Assembly (NCBI GenBank): GCA_045586905.1
Contig: JAZNBF010000014.1
Location: 19,482 to 83,481 of the forward strand
Length of the DNA stretch: 64,000 bases
Direction of reading: 5' to 3'
Source: RGIG1828 sp045586905
GTDB taxonomy: Bacteria > Bacillota > Clostridia > UMGS1810
A program made the translations under genes and the position numbers. Of the stretch, positions 1 through 6,935 are shown in pieces. Positions within the stretch are counted from its first letter, which is position 1. Every line of letters begins with the position of its first letter. The notes under the pieces are model-generated. The model searched no databases and had not been told where the DNA came from. It worked only from the letters and a program-made list of their open reading frames with translations.

Positions 1-844
1 GAGCATCGGAATCGGGTATGAAATCTCCAAGGATGCTGTCTTCCTCTTCGCCGATAGGTGTTTCGAGAGAAACCGGCTCCTGTGCGATTTTCATGATTTC
101 ACGAACTCTGTCTTCGCTCATGTTCATTTCTCTTGCTATTTCATCGACCAACGGTTCGCGGCCATATTCCTGAAGTAGCTGACGAGACACTCTTATGAGC
201 TTGTTGATGGTTTCAACCATGTGAACAGGGATACGGATTGTACGGGCCTGATCGGCTATGGCACGGGTGATTGCCTGACGAATCCACCATGTAGCATAGG
301 TACTGAACTTATAGCCCTTGGTGTAGTCAAACTTTTCTACTGCTTTGATAAGACCGAGGTTACCTTCCTGAATAAGATCGAGGAAAAGCATGCCTCTGCC
401 AACATAACGCTTTGCTATGCTTACTACAAGACGGAGATTGGCTTCGGCAAGACGCTTTTTGGCCTGCTCGTCGCCCTCCTGCATTTTTTCGGCGAGATCT
501 TTTTCTTCGTCACTTGAAAGAAGAGGTACTTTACCGATTTCTTTAAGATACATTCTTACAGGATCATCAAGGCCGATGCCCTCGGGAACGGAAATGTCGA
601 TTTCCTCCTCGGGCGAAGACTGAATTTCAGCAAGTTCCTTATCGAAGTCTTCAACAAGCTCAATGCCTTTGGCTTCGATGGTTTCGTAAACCTTTTCGAT
701 TTGCTTTACATTGAGGTCGATCTCCTCTAAGGTGTCCATTATTTCCTTATAGGAAAGAACACCTTTCTGTTTGCCTGTTTCTATAAGTTTTTTAATGATA
801 AGGTTTTTCTGTTCGGATGACATTTCCTGATTGTTTGTGCTCAT
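1..844 (-). CDS. rpoD: RNA polymerase primary sigma factor (partial, C-terminus beyond window)
   Basis: Primary (vegetative) sigma factor that directs core RNA polymerase to housekeeping promoters. The visible 281 codons begin with ATG at 844 behind AAAGGGG and run off the left edge. An acidic N-terminal region 1.1-like segment is followed by region 1.2 (DPVRMYLKEIG), region 2 with the core-binding and -10 motifs (LRLVVSIAKRYVGRG, FLDLIQEGNLGLIKAVEKFD, TYATWWIRQAI) and the start of region 3 (IPVHMVETINKL). Regions 3-4 are outside the window. It lies 15 bases downstream of dnaG, the classical macromolecular-synthesis arrangement, so both are probably cotranscribed. Confidence 0.97.
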   Translation of the reverse strand, partial: MSTNNQEMSSEQKNLIIKKLIETGKQKGVLSYKEIMDTLEEIDLNVKQIEKVYETIEAKGIELVEDFDKELAEIQSSPEEEIDISVPEGIGLDDPVRMYLKEIGKVPLLSSDEEKDLAEKMQEGDEQAKKRLAEANLRLVVSIAKRYVGRGMLFLDLIQEGNLGLIKAVEKFDYTKGYKFSTYATWWIRQAITRAIADQARTIRIPVHMVETINKLIRVSRQLLQEYGREPLVDEIAREMNMSEDRVREIMKIAQEPVSLETPIGEEEDSILGDFIPDSDA

Positions 845-859
845 GTCAATACCCCTTTC

Positions 860-2614
860 TTATCTTTTGTTATTGATAATATTATTAAACTCTTCCAACG
901 AAAGTTTACCCTCCTCAAAGAGCTTTATTGCTCTCTCGTTGTCTGATTTTTGTTTGATCTGATTTATGTAATCGGCCACTGCTCTGTCGTTGTCTTCCGA
1001 CAAAACATCGAGTGCAAGGATGCCTGAAACCAGGTTGATATCTTCTTTTGTGTCAAACCCCGACAAAAGTGACGACTGCGACACCGGTTCGCCTTTTTCA
1101 TGACACTCTTTTATGTAGTCGAGTATTTTTTTGTGTATCGGATTTTCGAACAGGGCGTCGGTCACCTGATCTTTGTATTTGACAAAAACGCGGGCGTCAT
1201 AAAAAAGCGTGCCTATTAAAAGCGATCTCGTTCTTTCGAGATATTGGTTGTCATCATTTGCCTGAGCGCCCTTACCCACAACATTTATATAGTCAGCATT
1301 GCCTGTCGGGTTTGAGACGGATTGTGCTCTTTTAAGACCTGTCTGGGATATAACAGACGATGGCTGAACTCCGGTGAGAGCAGAAATCATATTGGCATAT
1401 ACATCGAGTTCTACGGTGGAAGATACGAGGCTGAGATATTCTGCCATGGAAGAGATAAAGCCTATTTTTCCGTCGGAGAGCTTCAGGTTGTATTGTTCCC
1501 CAAAATATTCTATTAAATACTCCATGTCTCTTTTTCGTGATGAAAGCAGAGAATTGAACCTGTCAACACCGTATTCTTTGATGAATTCATCGGGATCTTT
1601 ACGCGCTTTGAGGTCTAAAACTGTGATTTTGACATTTGGAAAAGCTCTCAGAATGGTGATGGCTCTGCAGGTCGCCTTTCGCCCTGCCGCATCACTGTCG
1701 AAGCAGATAACAACCTCTTCAAAATAGCGCGAAAGCTGTTTTGCCTGATCCTGAGTAAAGGATGTGCCAAGAGGTGCAACGGTGTTTGTGTAGCCATAGC
1801 TCATGAGCGAGATTGCATCCATACAACCTTCACACAGTATGCAGAATTTTTCTTTTGATTTGCGGGCAATGTTTAAACCGTACAAATTTTTCTGTTTGCT
1901 GAAAACAGGAGTTTCGCGTGTGTTGATGTATTTTGGGAGAGAATTGTCAAGTACTCTTGCGCTGAAGCCTATGACATTTGAATTGGCATCGAAGATGGTG
2001 ATGGTGAGACGGTTGCGAAAGAAGTCGTAATATCGGCCGCTGTCGTGCTTCTGAATAAGGCCTGCGTCGAATATGTCGGATTCGGTGTAGCCTTTTGATT
2101 TGAGATGGTCGAAAAGGCTTGTCCACGAATCGGGAGCATAGCCAAGCCAGAAAGCCTTGACAACAGATGCAGATATCTGACGTTTTTTGAAATAGTCTAT
2201 TATGACGGGACTCGTCTTTACATTGGAATAGAAAAACTCGGCAGCGTCCCGGTTTATGGCGTGGAGCAGTTCTGCCTTTTCTTTGCGCTTTTGTTGCTTG
2301 TCGGCATCGAAGCTATTGACCTCGGGGAGCTGAATATTTGCTCTGGCGGCAAGCTTCTGGACAGCTTCGACAAAAGAAAGATTGTCATTTTTCATAACAA
2401 AGCCTATAACATCGCCGCCCTCGCCACAGCCGAAGCATTTGAATATGCCACGTTTGGAAGAAACTGAAAACGAGGGGGTTTTTTCGTTGTGAAAAGGACA
2501 GAGGCCTATGTAGGAGGCTCCTGATTTTTTTAGTGGTACAGTCTGAGAGACAACATCATATATATCGTTTTTGTCGGCTATTTCACGGATTATATAGTCG
2601 GGAAATACACTCAT
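860..2614 (-). CDS. dnaG: DNA primase
   Basis: Synthesises RNA primers for the replication fork. The protein is about 584 residues, normal for DnaG. The CHC2 zinc-binding domain is at the N-terminus (CPFH near residue 39 and CFGC near residue 60), followed by the DnaG core and a Toprim domain (CEGCMDAISL near 255, FDSDAAG near 305), with a C-terminal helicase-interaction region. A GTG further upstream would add four residues, but ATG at 2614 has AGGTGG at proper distance and gives the expected MSVFPDYIIREI start. It is directly upstream of rpoD. Confidence 0.97.
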   Translation of the reverse strand: MSVFPDYIIREIADKNDIYDVVSQTVPLKKSGASYIGLCPFHNEKTPSFSVSSKRGIFKCFGCGEGGDVIGFVMKNDNLSFVEAVQKLAARANIQLPEVNSFDADKQQKRKEKAELLHAINRDAAEFFYSNVKTSPVIIDYFKKRQISASVVKAFWLGYAPDSWTSLFDHLKSKGYTESDIFDAGLIQKHDSGRYYDFFRNRLTITIFDANSNVIGFSARVLDNSLPKYINTRETPVFSKQKNLYGLNIARKSKEKFCILCEGCMDAISLMSYGYTNTVAPLGTSFTQDQAKQLSRYFEEVVICFDSDAAGRKATCRAITILRAFPNVKITVLDLKARKDPDEFIKEYGVDRFNSLLSSRKRDMEYLIEYFGEQYNLKLSDGKIGFISSMAEYLSLVSSTVELDVYANMISALTGVQPSSVISQTGLKRAQSVSNPTGNADYINVVGKGAQANDDNQYLERTRSLLIGTLFYDARVFVKYKDQVTDALFENPIHKKILDYIKECHEKGEPVSQSSLLSGFDTKEDINLVSGILALDVLSEDNDRAVADYINQIKQKSDNERAIKLFEEGKLSLEEFNNIINNKR

Positions 2615-2699
2615 TTTCTGCACCACCTTTCGTTTTTATTCATATATAAATAATTCGACAAATTATGCAAAAATCCTTTTTGGGCAAGGTGATTTTGAT

Positions 2700-3686
2700 T
2701 TATTTTGCACCCGAAAAAAGATCACTGTATACATTTATGCAGTAATTGTCTGTCATGCCTGCTATATAGTCGCAAATTACCGTATGGATATCATACTTCT
2801 TTAAGAGGAGCTTATATTCTTCGGGAAGTTTGTCTCTGTGGGAAAGAAGATATTTATATATTTTTTCTATTATAATGAGTGAGTGTTCATCTCTGTCACG
2901 CATTTTATTGTATACATTTTTAAACATAAAATCACGAAGAGACATCATATAGTCTTCTGTCTCACGGGACATAGAAACCGTGCCGCTTTCAAGACTCTGA
3001 TACACAAGGTCTGTTATGAGATAGTCAATTCGTTCAGAATTGGTGTGGCCTAAAGTTTCGAGCAAATGATGAGGGATGTCAGATGAGTTTATTACTCCCG
3101 CTCTTACTGCATCGTCGATGTCGTGATTTATGTATGCTATACGGTCGGCAAATTTTACTATGACACCTTCCTGCGTGCATGCTATATTATCTCCCGTATG
3201 ATTGACAATACCGTCGCGAACCTCATAGGTGAGATTCATACCCTCACCGTTGCGTTCAAGTATATCAACAACTCTCAGGCTCTGCTTATAATGCTTAAAT
3301 CCGTGCGGTGAAAGCGCATCGAGAGCCCTTTCTCCCGAATGCCCGAAAGGAGTGTGGCCGAGGTCGTGGCCAAGAGAAATTGCCTCGCATAAATCTTCAT
3401 TGAGGCTGAGCGCACGGGCTATTGTGCGCGCAATCTGAGACACCTCCAAAGTGTGAGTGAGACGGGTACGGTGGTGGTCATTATCAAGAGAAATGAAAAC
3501 CTGGGTTTTATGTTTTAATCGGCGAAAAGCTTTGGAATGAATTATACGGTCACGGTCGCGGGCAAAAGCCGTGCGAAGCGGGCATTTTTCTTCCAGTATC
3601 ATTCTGCCTTTTGTGTTTGCTGAAAGAGTTGCCTTGTCTGAAAGCATCAGTTTTTCGAGTTGTTCCCTTTTTTCGCGAATGTTCAT
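2700..3686 (-). CDS. dgt: Deoxyguanosinetriphosphate triphosphohydrolase-like HD protein
   Basis: HD-superfamily phosphohydrolase of the dGTPase type, predicted to cleave dNTPs to nucleoside and triphosphate. The 328 residues carry the typical opening (CPLRTAFARDRDRIIHSKAFRRL), the first histidine in HTLEVSQIARTIARAL, and the metal-binding HD signature GHDLGHTPFGH. The C-terminal part is helical as in Dgt-like proteins. ATG at 3686 is preceded by AAGGGG. It ends 86 bases before the dnaG start, and the flavodoxin-like gene is 12 bases upstream, so these two may share a transcript. Substrate preference cannot be read from sequence. Confidence 0.9.
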   Translation of the reverse strand: MNIREKREQLEKLMLSDKATLSANTKGRMILEEKCPLRTAFARDRDRIIHSKAFRRLKHKTQVFISLDNDHHRTRLTHTLEVSQIARTIARALSLNEDLCEAISLGHDLGHTPFGHSGERALDALSPHGFKHYKQSLRVVDILERNGEGMNLTYEVRDGIVNHTGDNIACTQEGVIVKFADRIAYINHDIDDAVRAGVINSSDIPHHLLETLGHTNSERIDYLITDLVYQSLESGTVSMSRETEDYMMSLRDFMFKNVYNKMRDRDEHSLIIIEKIYKYLLSHRDKLPEEYKLLLKKYDIHTVICDYIAGMTDNYCINVYSDLFSGAK

Positions 3687-3698
3687 TCAAAGTACCCC

Positions 3699-4277
3699 TT
3701 ATCTGTTTTTTGTGAGTTCTTCATATAATCTTTGGGCAGCAAGATGCGCACGCGAAATGGCAAACTCGTCGGAGCGTGCATCTTTCTGGGCACATACGCC
3801 CATGTGGCCTGCACCACCTGTCGATGACGGACCTACGATTGTCATCCCGTCTACAAGCATGCAGTCGTGAATGGCATCAACGGTTTTTTCCTGGCCACCG
3901 TATTTGGAAGCACCACAGGAAATTGCAAGACCAAGCTTGCCGAGAAGTGCGCTGTTTGCCCTCAGGTCACGTGTCTTATCGAAAATGCATTTGAGCTGTG
4001 CACTCATTGTGCCGAAATATACAGGGCTTGCAAAAATTATTGCATCGGCATTTTTCATTGCATCAAAAAGAGAGGTGAGCTTTTTGCCATAGCATATCTT
4101 TGCACATGGCGAGGTGCAGGATATGCAAAAAGGATGAGCGCAGTCGGAAACTGCCTCATGTGCACTGAAAACCTCTGTCTCACAGCCTTTTTCCCTGAGG
4201 TCGTTCAAAACAGTGTTTATAAGGAAGGCACAGTTGCCGTCTTTGTTGTGACTGCCGTTTACAGCAATTATTTTCAT
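3699..4277 (-). CDS. Flavodoxin/NADPH-dependent FMN reductase family protein
   Basis: A 192-residue flavodoxin-fold protein. The N-terminus MKIIAVNGSHNKDGNC matches the FMN phosphate-binding loop of the iron-sulfur flavoprotein/NADPH-dependent FMN reductase family, and ASPVYFGTMSAQLKCIFDK matches the second FMN-contacting segment. A cysteine cluster (CAHPFCISCTSPCAKIC, near residues 47-63) suggests an iron-sulfur or redox-active site of the iron-sulfur flavoprotein kind, although spacing differs from the classical one. Probably cytoplasmic electron transfer; partner unknown. ATG follows AGGGTACATATA; the gene precedes the dGTPase-like gene by 12 bases. Confidence 0.8.
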   Translation of the reverse strand: MKIIAVNGSHNKDGNCAFLINTVLNDLREKGCETEVFSAHEAVSDCAHPFCISCTSPCAKICYGKKLTSLFDAMKNADAIIFASPVYFGTMSAQLKCIFDKTRDLRANSALLGKLGLAISCGASKYGGQEKTVDAIHDCMLVDGMTIVGPSSTGGAGHMGVCAQKDARSDEFAISRAHLAAQRLYEELTKNR

Positions 4278-4340
4278 TATATGTACCCTCTTTCAATATT
4301 CTTTTTAAATTTATTAAAATTCTACTTAATATATACTACA

Positions 4341-4386
4341 AAAAAAAGGGAATTCCTTTTTTACAAAAGGAATTCCCCGTTTTTTA
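4341..4386 (-). terminator. Intrinsic terminator after the 3' part of the interrupted gene
   Basis: A 13-base perfect inverted repeat (GGGAATTCCTTTT at 4348-4360 and its complement at 4365-4377) with a TTAC loop is flanked by A7 on the left and T6 on the right. It can therefore terminate in either direction. It lies just after the stop codon at 4384 of the minus-strand 3' gene part. Confidence 0.9.
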
Positions 4387-4775
4387 TCTGCAACCGCAGT
4401 CGCCTATTGTGGTTTCAAGACTATCGAAGTGACATTTTTCGGGTGGGAAAAATTCATCAACCGGGAAGCTTAATCTGTCGAAAAGCTCACAGGGGTTGTT
4501 GTCGATTGACTGAATGCAATCACCCTGAGGGATACAGAAATCGATAACAGGGATGCAAAGCTCTACCTTGCGGGTGAGACGGACAATGGTGAAAAGACCG
4601 ATTGTGACATATACCTTTTTGCCATCGGTTGTATCGACCAAAATGTCGTCAAACACACACGAGATGTCTTCGGGAACAGATGACACATCCATTTCACCGC
4701 AACAGCAGCATGAGTTATCAGTTGCGTCTACAACTCTTGTTGCAAGACAGATGGGGTCTACAACTTCTGTTTGTG
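4384..4775 (-). CDS. 3' part of an interrupted conserved gene (C-terminal half)
   Basis: An open frame without its own start: from the core repeat (codons CAA ACA GAA) it reads EVVDPICLATRVVD, then a Cys-rich stretch (SCCCCGEMD), then about 100 residues ending in GDCGC R. I recognise the pattern as the C-terminal half of a conserved Clostridia hypothetical protein of about 270-300 residues whose N-terminal half is at 13675-14129. Joining the halves at the shared core gives a continuous 278-residue protein. ATG at 4692 could start a 102-residue fragment, but no good ribosome site precedes it and conserved-looking sequence lies upstream in frame. Function unknown; a role in the spore coat or envelope is my inference from context only. 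Confidence 0.8.
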
Positions 4776-5618
4776 ACAGCTTTTTTCGCGTTGCTTTTCA
4801 AGCGTGAGTTGAGCTTTATCGAAGGTTCTTTTTGATATTATGGCAAGCTGGGGCAAGTGATGGACATAGTTTTCCTCAATGGGCAAAACCCTTCTTGTGC
4901 TTTCCATAAAATCGACCGTCTCGCTTTTGTTGTTGACGAGAATACCACAGTATATGGGGTTTGACAAAATCCGTCTGATAGTTTTGGCATTCCATTGTTT
5001 GCCAAACTTTGTAGGTGTATTTTTTTCGTTAAGATGGGCGGCAATTTTCCGAAGTCCCATGTCGGATTTTGTGTAGAGGGAAAAAATCTTTTTTACAACT
5101 TTGCTCTCGACTTTATTCACACAAAGTGAGTATGTACCTGTTTTATCGTAACCATATATGAGCGGCGGCGTTCTTCCCTTGCCTGCCGAAACCTTTTTGC
5201 CGAAAATTATTCTTTTTGATAAGTTGTAGGACTCTTCCTGCGCAATGGCAGCAAACATTGTGAGGGCAAATTCGGACTCTCCTAAAGTGTCCATGTTGCA
5301 CGAGAGAAATCTCACATCGATGCCTCTTGATTTGAGTGTTCGTATGCCTACAAGAAAATCTACCGTGTTGCGCGCAAAGCGGCTGATGTCCTTAACAACG
5401 AGCATATCGAAAGTATGATTTTTGCTTTCATCAAGCATTGAAGAAAAAGCCTCACGGTTTTTAAGAGCTTTGCCGCTGATGCCTCGGTCGGCATAGATTT
5501 TAACAAGGTTATAATTGTATTTTTTTGCATATTCTTCGAAGAAAGCTTTTTGATTTTCGAGTGATGACAATTGCTTTTCGCTTTTGGTTGACACTCTGCA
5601 ATAAGCAGCGATATTCAT
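4758..5618 (-). CDS. Serine recombinase of the intervening element
   Basis: Site-specific serine recombinase of 286 residues. The resolvase domain covers about residues 1-140 with the catalytic serine at position 10 (AAYCRVSTKSEKQ), the DRGISGK segment and the conserved KDISRFARN motif. The recombinase domain covers about 150-250 (GLRKIAAHLNEKNTPTKFGKQWNAKTI). It stops soon after, lacking the zinc ribbon and coiled coil of large serine integrases such as SpoIVCA (about 500 residues). The last codons run through the right-hand core repeat, so HKQKL-stop is partly target-gene sequence. In the excised circle the frame would continue to HKQMFVPPVQ... and end about 22 residues later. Start ATG 5618 has AAGGAGG seven bases upstream. 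Confidence 0.93.
   Translation of the reverse strand: MNIAAYCRVSTKSEKQLSSLENQKAFFEEYAKKYNYNLVKIYADRGISGKALKNREAFSSMLDESKNHTFDMLVVKDISRFARNTVDFLVGIRTLKSRGIDVRFLSCNMDTLGESEFALTMFAAIAQEESYNLSKRIIFGKKVSAGKGRTPPLIYGYDKTGTYSLCVNKVESKVVKKIFSLYTKSDMGLRKIAAHLNEKNTPTKFGKQWNAKTIRRILSNPIYCGILVNNKSETVDFMESTRRVLPIEENYVHHLPQLAIISKRTFDKAQLTLEKQREKSCHKQKL
4766..4775 (-). other. Right attachment core (element / 3' gene part junction)
   Basis: The decamer TCTGTTTGTG (plus strand) occurs here and at 13675-13684. On the coding strand it is CACAAACAGA, read as Q-T-(D/E) in the same frame at both places. The element-side arm is CTGTCACAAACA; the gene-side arm (AGTTGTAGACC) is less symmetric. The central dinucleotide of the symmetric partner site is GA on the coding strand, the expected crossover point for a serine recombinase. 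Confidence 0.8.
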
Positions 5619-5659
5619 AAAAAAACCTCCTTGCTACAAGTGTATGCAAAGGAGGTTTT
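5617..5659 (-). promoter_or_regulatory. Terminator-like hairpin that contains the recombinase ribosome-binding site
   Basis: On the minus strand, AAAACCTCCTTTGC (5659-5646) pairs with GCAAGGAGGTTTT (13 pairs with one bulged T), directly followed by a run of seven T counted from the stem end and then the recombinase ATG. The right arm is the Shine-Dalgarno AAGGAGG. The structure would terminate transcription coming from the SLH gene (stop at 5674) and would hide the ribosome site in any read-through RNA. Confidence 0.75.
5639..5646 (-). promoter_or_regulatory. Possible mother-cell sigma -10 element in the hairpin loop
   Basis: The minus strand reads CATACACT, identical to the SigE-type -10 consensus CATACANT and close to SigK. 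It lies at the top of the hairpin so that a transcript starting about seven bases further on would lack the left arm and expose AAGGAGG. No clear -35 is visible (an AC lies 15 bases upstream). A short motif, so moderate confidence. Confidence 0.4.
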
Positions 5660-5673
5660 AAGTTTCTTAAATG

Positions 5674-6867
5674 TTAAGGAATAAGAGTTGTGGGATCTTT
5701 TATACCAAACATTATCTCCAAAAGGAAATCTACATCATCGAGTGACATTTCAGGGTGTGTGGCAAGCTTTGAATAGAAAGCAGACTGAGCTTCTTCATCA
5801 AGAGCTTCGTATTTGGATTTTGCAAGTTGAACATCGGAACGGTATGTGTTTTTTACATAATTTTCAACATAAATCCACTCGCCATCAGCTGCATCGGCAA
5901 GAGTTTTCTGAATGGTACCAGCAACAACTTCGCCATCTACCTCGCCGCCTCTTACGATGTTTAATATGTTACGCTCTACATCACTTAATCTCAAAGTGGA
6001 ACTGGTGATGACGCCAAGAAGCTTGTTGAGTTTTTCGACAACCAAAGCCTGTTTTGCGGAGTCAAACTGAGGAGTATCGGGCTCGTCAGGAGTGCTCGGT
6101 GTACTCGGAGTGCTTGGTGTACTCGGAGTGCTCGGTGTACTTGGTGTGCTTGAACCGCCACCGGAGCTTCCGCCACCGGAGTTTCCGCCACCGGAGTTTC
6201 CGCCACCACTGAAGCTGCCACCACCAATACTAGCACCTCCGCCAAAGCTTACGCCGGGAGTTGTTGTGCTATCCTGAACAAAGTTGGCAAGGAGCAATGA
6301 AAGCTCACCTCTTGTCATGTTCTCTGTTGCTCTGAATGTGTTGTTGGCTTCCAAAGATATCAATCGGTTTGATATTACAGTTTTAACATCATTTTCTGCC
6401 CATGCAGAAACGGGATCGGATATTGCTATGTTGCCACCAAGATTGTAAAGTCCATTTACTCTTACAACTATCGCGCAAGCCTGTTCACGGGTAACCGGAG
6501 AATCGCCACGGAAGGTGCCATCTTCAAAGCCATTGATATAGCCGGCTTTTTTAGCAATTTTCACATGGCTGTAATACCACTTGTCTTCTGTCACATCGGA
6601 AAATACTAGAGTGTCCGGCACGGTGTATTTTTTGATGTTATTTATCATCTTACAAAGTTCGGCTCTGGAAACACTTCGCTGAGGGGCAAAGGTGCCATCA
6701 CCATTGCCATTTATTATGCCTGCATTTGCAAGCTTATATATTGCTTTGCCTACCGTGGTTGAAGCATCAACATCGGTGAAGGAGATTTTTGTGTCGGCCA
6801 AAACGGGAACAATACTGTATGTGGCAATTAATATTACTGCCAAAAAAACTGATAGAAACTTTTTCAT
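5674..6867 (-). CDS. SLH-domain cell-surface protein, 397 residues
   Basis: A secreted surface protein. Residues 1-24 are a signal peptide (MKKFLSVFLAVILIATYSIV... ending VLA). Three S-layer homology repeats follow at about 27-200 (FTDVDASTTVGKAIYKLANAG, FSDVTEDKWYYSHVKIAKKAG, and a third ending at MTRGELSLLLANF); these bind pyruvylated secondary wall polymers. Next is a Gly/Ser-rich linker (GGGNSGGG repeats) and a run of TPS repeats, typical flexible spacers, then an all-helical C-terminal domain of about 125 residues that I do not recognise. AAAGGTGAC precedes ATG 6867. It is the last gene of the element's surface-protein operon. Confidence 0.88.
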   Translation of the reverse strand: MKKFLSVFLAVILIATYSIVPVLADTKISFTDVDASTTVGKAIYKLANAGIINGNGDGTFAPQRSVSRAELCKMINNIKKYTVPDTLVFSDVTEDKWYYSHVKIAKKAGYINGFEDGTFRGDSPVTREQACAIVVRVNGLYNLGGNIAISDPVSAWAENDVKTVISNRLISLEANNTFRATENMTRGELSLLLANFVQDSTTTPGVSFGGGASIGGGSFSGGGNSGGGNSGGGSSGGGSSTPSTPSTPSTPSTPSTPSTPDEPDTPQFDSAKQALVVEKLNKLLGVITSSTLRLSDVERNILNIVRGGEVDGEVVAGTIQKTLADAADGEWIYVENYVKNTYRSDVQLAKSKYEALDEEAQSAFYSKLATHPEMSLDDVDFLLEIMFGIKDPTTLIP

Positions 6868-6891
6868 TTTGTCACCTTTTCTTTCTTTGAT

Positions 6892-6925
6892 AATAATAGG
6901 CAGAAATTACTTTCTGCCTATTATT
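6892..6925 (-). other. Perfect intergenic hairpin between the two SLH genes
   Basis: A 15-base perfect inverted repeat (AATAATAGGCAGAAA at 6892-6906, complement at 6911-6925) with a 4-base loop. On the minus strand no T run follows, so it is more likely an RNA processing or stability structure that sets the ratio of the large to the small SLH protein than a full terminator. Confidence 0.6.
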
Positions 6926-6935
6926 TCGCAGTGTC

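Noticed and set aside
4384..4692. The 102-residue frame starting at ATG 4692 as a free-standing gene
   Set aside because: In-frame conserved-looking sequence continues upstream to the core repeat, and there is no ribosome site before 4692.
6090..6180. Functional DNA repeat in the TPS/GGG-coding stretch
   Set aside because: Short codon-level repeats that code a flexible linker in an SLH protein; ordinary low complexity.
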